7,859 bases of DNA from HGM13006 sp964518645 (lineage in GTDB: Bacteria; Bacillota; Clostridia; Oscillospirales; Oscillospiraceae). Below are positions 1 through 6,270 of this stretch, one piece after another; positions within the stretch are counted from its first letter, which is position 1; the number at the start of each line of letters is the position of its first letter. Made by a program: the position numbers and the translations under genes. The DNA lies in contig CAZFGL010000103.1 in the NCBI GenBank assembly GCA_964518645.1, forward strand, positions 1 to 7,859, given 5' to 3'. Below the pieces are notes generated by a model. That model was not told the origin of the DNA. It worked only from the letters and a program-made list of their open reading frames with translations, and made no database searches.

Positions 1-2
1 CC

Positions 3-299
3 ATTGAGGAGCTGTTCTTCAATACCAATATTACCACCGGTATTCAGGTGGCTCATGGCCGGGGCGTGATCCTTTTGGCCTGCACCAATTATGGAGTCCC
101 CATTTTTGAGTATACTCCTTTGCAGGTGAAGCAGGCTGTGGCGGGCTACGGCCGGGCGGAAAAACGTCAGGTGATGGACATGACCAAACGTCTGCTCCAT
201 CTGGAAAAAACACCCCGACCGGATGATGCAGCGGATGGGCTGGCTCTGGCGCTCTGTCATGCCAGAAGCTCCACGTCCCTGCTGGCGGGATTAAAATGA
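3..299 (+). CDS. ruvC: RuvC Holliday junction resolvase, C-terminal part (5' end outside window)
   Basis: RuvC is the metal-dependent endonuclease that cuts Holliday junctions symmetrically, working with the RuvAB branch-migration motor. The reading frame enters from the left edge; the first full codon is at position 3 and 98 residues remain, against about 160-175 for the family. The fragment opens with IEELFFNTN, which matches the segment holding the second catalytic acid (E66 of E. coli). The EYTPLQVKQAV block and the late DDAADGLALALCH block, which supplies the last two catalytic aspartates (D-x-x-D, E. coli D138/D141), follow as in the family. The N-terminal catalytic aspartate lies outside the window. 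The gene ends with TGA 25 bases before ruvA, and the ruvC-ruvA-ruvB order supports the assignment. Confidence 0.95.
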   Translation: MEELFFNTNITTGIQVAHGRGVILLACTNYGVPIFEYTPLQVKQAVAGYGRAEKRQVMDMTKRLLHLEKTPRPDDAADGLALALCHARSSTSLLAGLK

Positions 300-324
300 A
301 ATTAACAGCGAAGGAGGCTGTCCT

Positions 325-930
325 TTGTTTTATTATCTTCGGGGTGAGGTTGCCCTGATCGAACTGAATCTGGTGGTGCTGGACTGCGGAGGCGTTGGCT
401 TTTCCGTAAATACTACCACCAATACTATTTCAAAGCTTCATGTGGGGGAGCAGGCAAGACTGTTTACCTATTGCTCCATTCGTGAGGATGCCTTTGATAT
501 TTACGGCTTTGCAGCCAGATCTGAGCTGGAGGCCTTTAAGCGGCTGATTTCCGTAACCGGTGTTGGCCCCAAAGCGGCGCTGGCCATACTCTCTTCGGTT
601 ACCCCGGACGGACTTCAAATGGCGGTAGTGACCCAGAATGAAAAAATGCTCACCGCTGCCCCCGGTGTTGGAAAGAAAATTGCCCAGAGAATTCTGCTGG
701 AACTGAAGGATAAGCTGGGGACAGTTACCGAACTGGATATGTCCTCGGACAACAGTGTTACCGTTGCGCCGGCTGGCCCGGGCAGTAAGGCTGCGGAAGC
801 GGTTCAGGCTCTGCAGGTTCTGGGATATGATCAGAATTCCATTACCGCCGCCCTGAAAGGGATTGATGCGGAAAAGCTGGAGACGCAGGATATTATTAAA
901 GCTGCATTGAAGGCCATGATGAAACAGTAA
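325..930 (+). CDS. ruvA: RuvA, Holliday junction DNA-binding subunit (TTG start)
   Basis: RuvA tetramers hold the four-way junction flat and load the RuvB motor onto it. The protein has 201 residues, the usual length. Domain I (about 1-63) is an OB fold starting MFYYLRGEV and carries the R-E-D stretch at 53-55, where E. coli has its acidic pin. Domain II has two helix-hairpin-helix motifs, around VTGVGPKAALAIL (77-89) and APGVGKKIAQRIL (112-124). Domain III (about 153-200) is the RuvB-binding helical domain, joined by a flexible linker. The start is TTG at 325, chosen because AAGGAGG at 311-317 lies 7 bases upstream and because MFYYLRG matches the family N-terminus. The gene lies 12 bases before ruvB. 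Confidence 0.97.
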   Translation: MFYYLRGEVALIELNLVVLDCGGVGFSVNTTTNTISKLHVGEQARLFTYCSIREDAFDIYGFAARSELEAFKRLISVTGVGPKAALAILSSVTPDGLQMAVVTQNEKMLTAAPGVGKKIAQRILLELKDKLGTVTELDMSSDNSVTVAPAGPGSKAAEAVQALQVLGYDQNSITAALKGIDAEKLETQDIIKAALKAMMKQ

Positions 931-942
931 GGGGGACGGCAG

Positions 943-1989
943 ATGAGTATTGATTTTTCTTCTGAGATGGATGCCCCGATCACAACCACCAGCCGCACGC
1001 CTATGGATGTGGCGGAGGGCAGTCTTCGGCCTCAGACCCTCCGGGATTACACCGGGCAGGAGAAGGCAAAGAGCAATCTGAAGGTGTATATCGAAGCAGC
1101 CCAGCGCCGGGGGGAGTCTCTGGATCATGTGCTGCTTTATGGCCCGCCGGGACTGGGTAAAACCACCCTGGCCGGTGTCATCGCCAACGAGATGGGTGTG
1201 AACCTGCGGGTGACCTCCGGCCCGGCGATTGAAAAGACCGGTGACCTCGCGGCGTTGCTTACAAACCTCTCTGAAGGGGACATCCTGTTCATTGACGAGA
1301 TTCATCGACTGAACCGGGTGGTGGAGGAACTGCTGTACCCGGCGATGGAGGATTACGCCATTGATATTATCATTGGCAAGGGTGCTTCTGCCAACTCCAT
1401 CCGACTGGATTTGCCCAAGTTTACACTGATCGGTGCCACCACCCGGGCGGGACAACTTTCGTCTCCTCTCCGAGACCGGTTTGGTGTGTCCCTGCGGTTG
1501 GAACTGTATCAGCCCGCCGAGCTTCAGAAAATCGTCCTTCGCAGTGCGGCGCTTCTTGGAACGGAGATCGCTCCGGAGGGGGCATATGAGATCGCTTCCC
1601 GGAGCAGAGGAACTCCCCGGCTTGCAAACCGGATGCTCCGGCGTGTGCGGGATTTTGCGCTGGTCTATTATGACGGCGTGATTACCCGGGAGGCGGCAAA
1701 TGATGCGTTGAATCGACTGGAAGTGGATCATCTGGGACTGGATGAGACAGATCGCCGGATGCTTCGCTCTATTATTACAAATTACGGAGGTGGCCCGGTG
1801 GGACTTGAGACCCTTGCGGCTACCATTGGTGAAGAGGCAGTGACGCTGGAAGACGTGTATGAGCCGTATCTGATGCAGATTGGCTTCCTGACACGAACCC
1901 CCAGAGGACGCTGCGTGACACAGCTTGCATATGACCATCTCGGTATTTCCCATGACCGGGATGACGGACAGATGCGCATTGAAACATAA
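943..1989 (+). CDS. ruvB: RuvB, Holliday junction branch-migration ATPase
   Basis: RuvB is the hexameric AAA+ motor that pulls DNA through the RuvA-bound Holliday junction using ATP. The protein has 348 residues, normal for the family. Visible motifs in order are: Walker A GPPGLGKT (67-74), Walker B ILFIDEIH (114-121), the sensor-1 segment LIGATTRAG (162-170) followed by LRDRFG (176-181) with the expected arginine finger, and the sensor-2 segment RGTPRLANR (222-230). The C-terminal winged-helix DNA-binding domain (about 260-335) contains GLETLAATIGE and ends in the family-typical GFLTRTPRGR. The ATG at 943 is preceded by a purine-rich site AAGGGGGA at 929-936 that overlaps the ruvA stop. The stop codon overlaps the ribosome binding site of glmM, so the two are probably translated from one message. 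Confidence 0.98.
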   Translation: MSIDFSSEMDAPITTTSRTPMDVAEGSLRPQTLRDYTGQEKAKSNLKVYIEAAQRRGESLDHVLLYGPPGLGKTTLAGVIANEMGVNLRVTSGPAIEKTGDLAALLTNLSEGDILFIDEIHRLNRVVEELLYPAMEDYAIDIIIGKGASANSIRLDLPKFTLIGATTRAGQLSSPLRDRFGVSLRLELYQPAELQKIVLRSAALLGTEIAPEGAYEIASRSRGTPRLANRMLRRVRDFALVYYDGVITREAANDALNRLEVDHLGLDETDRRMLRSIITNYGGGPVGLETLAATIGEEAVTLEDVYEPYLMQIGFLTRTPRGRCVTQLAYDHLGISHDRDDGQMRIET

Positions 1990-1999
1990 GGAGGATATT

Positions 2000-3352
2000 A
2001 TGGGTAAATTATTTGGAACAGACGGCATCCGGGGCATTGCCAATGAACAGCTGGATGCACCCCTTGCTTATAGAATCGGACAGGCTGCTGCCATTGTACT
2101 GGGACGCAACACCGGGGGAAGACCCATGGTTGTGATCGGCAAGGATACAAGAATCTCCTCTGATATGCTGGAAGGTGCTATCACAGCAGGTCTGTGTGCA
2201 TGTGGCGCAGACGTTCATACCCTGGGGGTTATTTCTACCCCGGCGGTGGCTCTTTCTACGAAAATGAGCAAGGCAAGTGCGGGTATTGTGATCTCCGCCT
2301 CCCACAACCCCTATGAATATAACGGTATCAAATTCTTTGGCCCCGATGGTTCCAAGCTGGATGATGCCATGGAGCTTGCCATTGAGGAACTGATCCTCAG
2401 TCAGGAAACTCTGCCTCTGAAAAAGGGCGGAGATATTGGTGTGACTTACGATGACCGGCATTCTGCCGACCGTTATGTTCGGTATCTGGCGGACACCCTG
2501 AGGGGTGAACCCCATGATCTCCGGGTTCTTGTGGACTGTGCGAACGGCTCTGCATCTGTGACCGCTCAGCGGCTTTTCAACAGATATGATATGGATGTTA
2601 CCTATATCAACGACAAGCCCAACGGAACGAACATTAACAATGGCTGCGGTTCTACCCATCTTGAGGAACTGGGACGTCTGGTGGCACAGGGCTGCTACGA
2701 TGTGGGCATTGCCTTTGACGGAGATGCAGACCGGTGTCTGGCTGTGGACGAAAACGGCAATGAGATCGACGGTGACAAGATCATGGCGCTGTGTGCCGCT
2801 GCCATGAAAGAGGCTGGAGATTTGAAGAACGACGGCTTTGTGGCCACGGTTATGAGCAATATGGGCCTTCATAAGTATGCCAAAGAACATGGTTACCGGG
2901 TTCTCTGTGCCAACGTGGGTGACAGAAATGTGCGGGAAATGATGGTTCGGGAAGATATGGTGCTGGGCGGTGAGCAGTCCGGACATATCATTTTCCTGGA
3001 GCATATGCCCACCGGCGACGGTCAGCTGACGGCACTGCATTTCCTGAGCATCATAAGCAAGTACGGGGCCCCTGTTTCTTCTCTGATTTCTCAGATCAAG
3101 CGCTTCCCTCAGGTTTTGATCAATGTTCCCGGCCCCTTTGACGGAGGCGAAAAGACTGCGCTGATCGAAAGTCAGACGGTTCAGAGTGCCATTCGTGTTC
3201 AGGAAGAGGTGCTGGGTGACAGCGGCCGAATCCTTGTAAGACCTTCCGGTACCGAGGCACTCCTTCGGGTCATGGTTGAAGCGCAGGATGAGGAAACTGC
3301 AACGGCAGTTGCCCAGGAACTGGCCAGTGTCATAGAAAACGCACAAAAATAA
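2000..3352 (+). CDS. glmM: GlmM, phosphoglucosamine mutase
   Basis: GlmM converts glucosamine-6-phosphate to glucosamine-1-phosphate in the cytoplasm, the step before UDP-N-acetylglucosamine, and so feeds peptidoglycan synthesis. The 450-residue length is normal. Signature sites of the alpha-D-phosphohexomutase fold are all present: N-terminal KLFGTDGIRG (3-12), the phosphoserine loop ISASHNPY with the active serine at 101, the metal loop DGDADR (240-245), the sugar-recognition loop GEQSGH (324-329) and the phosphate-binding loop RPSGTE (414-419). An in-frame start at 1925 exists, but ATG 2000 is chosen because AAGGAGG (1988-1994) sits 5 bases upstream and the protein then begins exactly at the family N-terminus. 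It follows ruvB by 10 bases and is probably co-transcribed. No strong terminator follows. Confidence 0.98.
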   Translation: MGKLFGTDGIRGIANEQLDAPLAYRIGQAAAIVLGRNTGGRPMVVIGKDTRISSDMLEGAITAGLCACGADVHTLGVISTPAVALSTKMSKASAGIVISASHNPYEYNGIKFFGPDGSKLDDAMELAIEELILSQETLPLKKGGDIGVTYDDRHSADRYVRYLADTLRGEPHDLRVLVDCANGSASVTAQRLFNRYDMDVTYINDKPNGTNINNGCGSTHLEELGRLVAQGCYDVGIAFDGDADRCLAVDENGNEIDGDKIMALCAAAMKEAGDLKNDGFVATVMSNMGLHKYAKEHGYRVLCANVGDRNVREMMVREDMVLGGEQSGHIIFLEHMPTGDGQLTALHFLSIISKYGAPVSSLISQIKRFPQVLINVPGPFDGGEKTALIESQTVQSAIRVQEEVLGDSGRILVRPSGTEALLRVMVEAQDEETATAVAQELASVIENAQK

Positions 3353-3382
3353 CCTGATATTTGAAAAAATATTTATAGAGTA

Positions 3383-3410
3383 TTGACATTGCGGGGAATT
3401 GTGCTATAAT
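3383..3410 (+). promoter_or_regulatory. Sigma-A promoter, near-perfect consensus with extended -10
   Basis: TTGACA (3383-3388) and TATAAT (3405-3410) both match consensus exactly. They are separated by 16 bases, and a TGC directly before the -10 gives an extended -10 element. Transcription would start near 3417 and run through the structured leader into the zinc-ribbon gene. This predicts strong housekeeping expression independent of glmM. The motif match is seen in the sequence; its activity is inference. Confidence 0.9.
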
Positions 3411-3416
3411 GAAAGG

Positions 3417-3670
3417 CAGTTTTACGCGGATATTTCTGCGTGGCTCAGAATGAAACCCCGGTTATTCCATCATGTGAGGCCCGTCTCTTTGATTTGCTTT
3501 GCAAGCAGATGATTTCTGTCCTGCTGGAATCCCCTGGCATGTAGATCGGCTTCCCGGTCTGTGTTCTGAATGCCGATTAGGCGAGTACGGCCAAAGGCCG
3601 CTTGCAATATACGAAACCCTTGCCGCTTAAGGATTCTTCCCGGTGTTGCAAAGGGCAAATCTATCTGTAA
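3417..3670 (+). ncRNA. Candidate structured leader RNA or stand-alone small RNA upstream of zinc-ribbon gene
   Basis: This is the long non-coding stretch between the promoter and the zinc-ribbon start; its ends are approximate. Several stems can be drawn by eye: ACGCGGA 3424-3430 with TCTGCGT 3435-3441; ATTTGCTT 3492-3499 with AAGCAGAT 3503-3510; ATCGGC 3545-3550 with GCCGAT 3572-3577; GCGAG..CGGCC 3581-3592 with GGCCGCTTGC 3596-3605 (two-base bulge); and CCCTTGC 3617-3623 with GCAAAGGG 3648-3655 (bulged A). Longer-range pairings include ATTCCA 3464-3469 with TGGAAT 3525-3530. TCAGAA 3445-3450 with TTCTGA 3564-3569 is another possibility. Such density in an untranslated segment suggests a folded RNA. 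The family is not established. The raiA motif of Firmicutes (about 200 bases) would be my first comparison, from size and host group only. No terminator lies between it and the gene, so it is a leader or is released by processing. Confidence 0.5.
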
Positions 3671-3687
3671 AAAGAGAGGGAAAAACT

Positions 3688-3963
3688 ATGTACGAAGACA
3701 AGATTTTGGTCTGCAAAGAGTGCGGCAGTGAGTTTACCTTTACCGCTGGTGAGCAGGAATTCTACGCTGAGAGAGGTTTCCAGAACGAGCCCCAGCGTTG
3801 CAAGGCTTGCCGTGATGCCCGCAAGAACGCTCAGCGTGGCCCCAGACAGTATTTCACCGCTACCTGCGCTGCATGTGGCGGCGAGGCTAAGGTTCCTTTT
3901 GAGCCCAAGTCCGACAGACCTGTCTACTGCTCCGATTGCTTCGCTCGCATGAGAGAGAACTAA
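3688..3963 (+). CDS. Small zinc-ribbon protein with CxxC-x17-CxxC domain
   Basis: This 91-residue cytoplasmic protein has four CxxC knuckles: C9/C12, C38/C41, C60/C63 and C81/C84. The last pair of knuckles is spaced exactly CxxC-x17-CxxC, the signature of a small clostridial zinc-ribbon family of unknown function. The first half (VCKECGSEFTFTAGEQEFY) matches the companion probable zinc-binding domain. Eight cysteines imply two bound zinc ions. The basic linker RKNAQRGPRQ between the halves could contact nucleic acid; that is inference. ATG 3688 is preceded by GAGAGGG (3674-3680) at good spacing; an in-frame start at 3643 falls inside the structured leader and is less likely. Codons are strongly biased to GCT, CGT, AAG, TTC and TAC, suggesting high expression, in line with the consensus promoter. 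No specific biochemical role can be assigned. Confidence 0.9.
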   Translation: MYEDKILVCKECGSEFTFTAGEQEFYAERGFQNEPQRCKACRDARKNAQRGPRQYFTATCAACGGEAKVPFEPKSDRPVYCSDCFARMREN

Positions 3964-3973
3964 TTAGATATTA

Positions 3974-4005
3974 AACCGGCCGATCTTCTGATCGGCCGGT
4001 TTTTT
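3974..4005 (+). terminator. Rho-independent terminator after zinc-ribbon gene
   Basis: AACCGGCCGATC (3974-3985) pairs perfectly with GATCGGCCGGTT (3990-4001) around a TTCT loop, followed by a T run to 4005. It begins 10 bases after the stop codon. On the other strand the tail is weaker, so any bidirectional role is minor. Confidence 0.97.
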
Positions 4006-4020
4006 GCATGTTAAAAGATT

Positions 4021-4053
4021 TTGGGTCTGTCTCCGTTCGGGAGACAGACCCAA
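4021..4053 (-). terminator. Hairpin terminator of the minus-strand oxidoreductase gene
   Basis: TTGGGTCTGTCTCC (4021-4034) pairs perfectly with GGAGACAGACCCAA (4040-4053) around a five-base loop. It lies 8 bases beyond the stop codon of the minus-strand gene. Read on that strand the tail is AATCTTTT, an imperfect U tract. With the preceding hairpin it separates the two convergent units. Confidence 0.8.
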
Positions 4054-4061
4054 GTGCTATA

Positions 4062-6050
4062 TCAGATGTTGTTTGCGGTAACGTATGCGCTGCGGTTTGT
4101 GGTCTGAATGGTGCCGGGCTTTTTGCAGTCGCCTACCATGTAGAAGCCGGGGGTGGTGCCGTAGAAGGACAGGGCCTCGTCAGACTTGGAACGCATGCCC
4201 ACAGAGAGGATTACAGACTCAGCGGGAATGTCATGATCCACACCGTCTTTGTCGGTGTATGTGACATGGTCAGCAGTGATTTCCTTTGCGGTTGCATTCA
4301 GTACATAATGGAAGTTGGGCAGTGCCTCCCATGCAGCGGAGAACATGGAGCGATAGTGCATAACGGTAGTGTCAGCAGCCAGTTCGTCACGCATCTCAAC
4401 TACAGTGACATCTCTGCCGTTCTGTGCCAGGAACATGCCGGTTTCAACGCCAACCTCGCCACCACCGATTACAACCACGTTCTGACCGATTTTTTCGATG
4501 TTCATAATGGCGTCCGTAGCAACGGTAACATTCTCACCCTTTGCGCCGGGGATGCCGGGAATTACGGGCTGTGCGCCAACAGCGACAATAACAGCGTCGT
4601 AACGATCCTCTACCATTTCAGGGGTAGCGGCGGTGTTGAGAACGACCTTAACACCCTGCTTGTATACCTGATGGATCAGGAAGTCCTTGTATTCCTTCAG
4701 TGTCCACTTGAAAGGAATATAATCGGAGTGACGGATAGCACCGCCCAGCTCTGCTTCCTTCTCAAAAATGGTGACTTCGTGGCCACGCTCCTTCAGGTAA
4801 AGGGCAGTGCGCATACCGCCGGGGCCACCACCGATGATGGCAATGTTCTTCTTGGTTTTGGGCTCGGTGACCAGATAACGATCCACCATCTCAAAGCCAA
4901 ACTTGGGGTTGACGGAGCAGACTGTGGTCATGATGTCGTTCTTGCCACGGCCATGGCACTTGTTGCAGCGGAGGCAGGGAACGATGTCGTCTCTGCGGCC
5001 TTCATACAGGAAATCACCATAGGTGGGGTTGGAGATCCACGCACGGGCCATGGCAACCATGTCCAGTTTGCCTTCGGCAATGGCTTTTTCAGCGTTTTCA
5101 GGATGGAACCAGCCACCTACATTGGATACCACCAGATCGAGACCGGCTGCCTTGATCTTGGAGGTGATCTCCAGGAAAGGCGTGGGGTTAAGCTCGAAGG
5201 GGATGGGATGGTTGGGGTCGCCCTCAGCGGAACGAACCTGAACAATATCCACATACTTCTGAGCAAGCTTCAGGAATTCAATGCCTTCTTCCACGGTGTA
5301 GCCACCCTCAGGCTCCTCACCGGAGAACTGAATCTCAATCAGCATGTCGTTTCCGGCAGCCTTCCGTACCTCGGAGAGCATCAGCAGGGGGAACTTGCAG
5401 CGACCCTCAAAGCTTCCGCCGAATTCATCGGTACGGGTGTTGGACAGGGGGGAGAGCAGTTGACCGGGGAGCTGGGCACGATAGCTCATGTGAATGGTCA
5501 CTGCATCGAAGCCGAGACGCTTATACATAGCGGTCTGCTGACCGTAGCTGATGGCAATTTTGCGAAGGGTATCAGCGGAAATCTCGTCGCCCACAAACTG
5601 ATAGCTCATGGCGGAGGTGGCGCCTGCACCCACTGCGGGGGCGTTGGCATCAATGATCTCCAGTTCGCCGTTCTCGTTCACATAACGGAACTTCTTGTTT
5701 GCGGAGAAGAGAGAGCCGGATACCAGAGAACCGGTGTAATGCATTGCTTCAATCATTTCCACCAGATAGTTCTGACATTTCGGATTGTGAATGTCAAAGT
5801 CGGGGAAATGGGAAACGTCCAGAGAATCCGGCAGAGGCGGATTGTCCACATTGTCGTCCATACCACCCAGGGTGACAAAGGCAGCGCCGGTGCGGGCACG
5901 TCCAATGAAATGGGCCATGGTTGCTTCTGCGGGGTAATCCTCAGGGCCCTGAGAGAAATGGGGCAGAGAGTTGGAGGACTGCATACGGTTTTTCAGAATG
6001 AATTTACCGATTTTGATGGGTGCCAAAAGATGAGGATAAGGATTTTTCAT
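4062..6050 (-). CDS. Old yellow enzyme-type FMN/4Fe-4S/FAD oxidoreductase (2,4-dienoyl-CoA reductase-like)
   Basis: The protein has 662 residues, the length of FadH, BaiCD and BaiH-like NADH-dependent ene-reductases, which reduce activated C=C bonds by moving electrons from NAD(P)H through FAD and a 4Fe-4S cluster to FMN. Residues 1-350 form the FMN TIM barrel (LLAPIKIGKFILKNRM near the start; NTRTDEFGGSFEGR at 204-217). The cluster cysteines are C359, C362, C365 and C378. The FAD-binding GGGPGG is at 407-412 and the NAD(P)-binding GGGEVG at 529-534. The end (YMVGDCKKPGTI) is typical of the FAD domain. ATG at 6050 (complement) is chosen because AAAGGAG lies just upstream and the protein then starts like its relatives; a longer in-frame reading crosses the promoter. 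The cysteine spacing and the usual GYL active-site region differ from FadH. Substrate unknown: enoate, enoyl-CoA, bile-acid or phenylpropanoid types are all possible. Confidence 0.93.
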   Translation of the reverse strand: MKNPYPHLLAPIKIGKFILKNRMQSSNSLPHFSQGPEDYPAEATMAHFIGRARTGAAFVTLGGMDDNVDNPPLPDSLDVSHFPDFDIHNPKCQNYLVEMIEAMHYTGSLVSGSLFSANKKFRYVNENGELEIIDANAPAVGAGATSAMSYQFVGDEISADTLRKIAISYGQQTAMYKRLGFDAVTIHMSYRAQLPGQLLSPLSNTRTDEFGGSFEGRCKFPLLMLSEVRKAAGNDMLIEIQFSGEEPEGGYTVEEGIEFLKLAQKYVDIVQVRSAEGDPNHPIPFELNPTPFLEITSKIKAAGLDLVVSNVGGWFHPENAEKAIAEGKLDMVAMARAWISNPTYGDFLYEGRRDDIVPCLRCNKCHGRGKNDIMTTVCSVNPKFGFEMVDRYLVTEPKTKKNIAIIGGGPGGMRTALYLKERGHEVTIFEKEAELGGAIRHSDYIPFKWTLKEYKDFLIHQVYKQGVKVVLNTAATPEMVEDRYDAVIVAVGAQPVIPGIPGAKGENVTVATDAIMNIEKIGQNVVVIGGGEVGVETGMFLAQNGRDVTVVEMRDELAADTTVMHYRSMFSAAWEALPNFHYVLNATAKEITADHVTYTDKDGVDHDIPAESVILSVGMRSKSDEALSFYGTTPGFYMVGDCKKPGTIQTTNRSAYVTANNI

Positions 6051-6086
6051 TTCGGATATAACTCCTTTCGCATTTCTGATAAATAC

Positions 6087-6114
6087 ATCATAGCACATTT
6101 TGTTTGGATTGCAA
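6087..6114 (-). promoter_or_regulatory. Sigma-A promoter for the oxidoreductase gene
   Basis: On the minus strand TTGCAA (6114-6109) and TATGAT (6092-6087) are 16 bases apart, and TGC before the -10 makes it an extended -10 promoter. Transcription would start near 6080, giving a short leader of about 30 bases that contains the AAAGGAG ribosome binding site. Confidence 0.7.
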
Positions 6115-6145
6115 ATGTTTTGCGGGAAAGGTGGTCTATTAGTTT

Positions 6146-6170
6146 TTAATAAAATTTGCATTAATAAAAT
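6146..6170. repeat. 10-base direct repeat in the divergent intergenic region
   Basis: TTAATAAAAT occurs at 6146-6155 and again, identical, at 6161-6170, separated by TTGCA, so the period is 15 bases. It lies about 30 bases upstream of the -35 of the oxidoreductase promoter and about 60 bases upstream of the possible -10 of the spoIVB-like gene. It could be a regulator binding site. The region is AT-rich, so chance is not excluded. The rest of the 220-base divergent gap shows no gene. Confidence 0.4.
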
Positions 6171-6228
6171 GATGACCTTGAAATCTCCAATCTGCGTTGA
6201 AACTTCCAGTCTAGTTTTCAGGAATGAT

Positions 6229-6236
6229 GGTATATT
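6229..6236 (+). promoter_or_regulatory. Possible extended -10 element for the SpoIVB-like gene
   Basis: TGG followed by TATATT (6231-6236) resembles an extended -10 element and lies about 35 bases before the start codon. No good -35 is seen at the expected distance (6208-6213 reads AGTCTA). I found no clear CATnnTA -10 with a partner for the forespore factors sigma-F or sigma-G, which normally transcribe spoIVB. Regulation is therefore unresolved. Confidence 0.3.
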
Positions 6237-6270
6237 AATGCCGTGGGAAAACAAAAGGAGAGGAAAAAAC

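Noticed and set aside
430..2043. 537-codon minus-strand open frame across ruvA-ruvB
   Set aside because: Antisense to ruvA and ruvB, both unmistakable; no ribosome binding site or domain.
2009..3346. 445-codon minus-strand open frame across glmM
   Set aside because: Antisense shadow of glmM with no family motifs.
3357..3372. ATATTT-GAAA-AAATAT hairpin after glmM
   Set aside because: Only A-T pairs and no T run; unlikely to terminate transcription.
3450..3512. 20-codon open frame in the zinc-ribbon leader, beginning MKPRLFHH
   Set aside because: No ribosome binding site upstream, no run of regulatory codons, and it lies within the folded region; it is not a convincing leader peptide.
3353..3687. 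glmS ribozyme or another glucosamine-related riboswitch after glmM
   Set aside because: No glmS follows and I see no recognisable ribozyme core; the leader precedes a zinc-ribbon gene.
4008..6149. 713-codon open frame on the + strand antisense to the oxidoreductase
   Set aside because: The minus-strand frame has clear family motifs, a ribosome binding site and a promoter. The plus frame has no recognisable domains and begins at the zinc-ribbon terminator; it is a by-product of biased codon use.
6100..6270. 57-codon N-terminal extension of the SpoIVB-like protein
   Set aside because: It crosses the divergent promoter region, and the strong ribosome binding site and signal-like N-terminus both favour the start at 6271.
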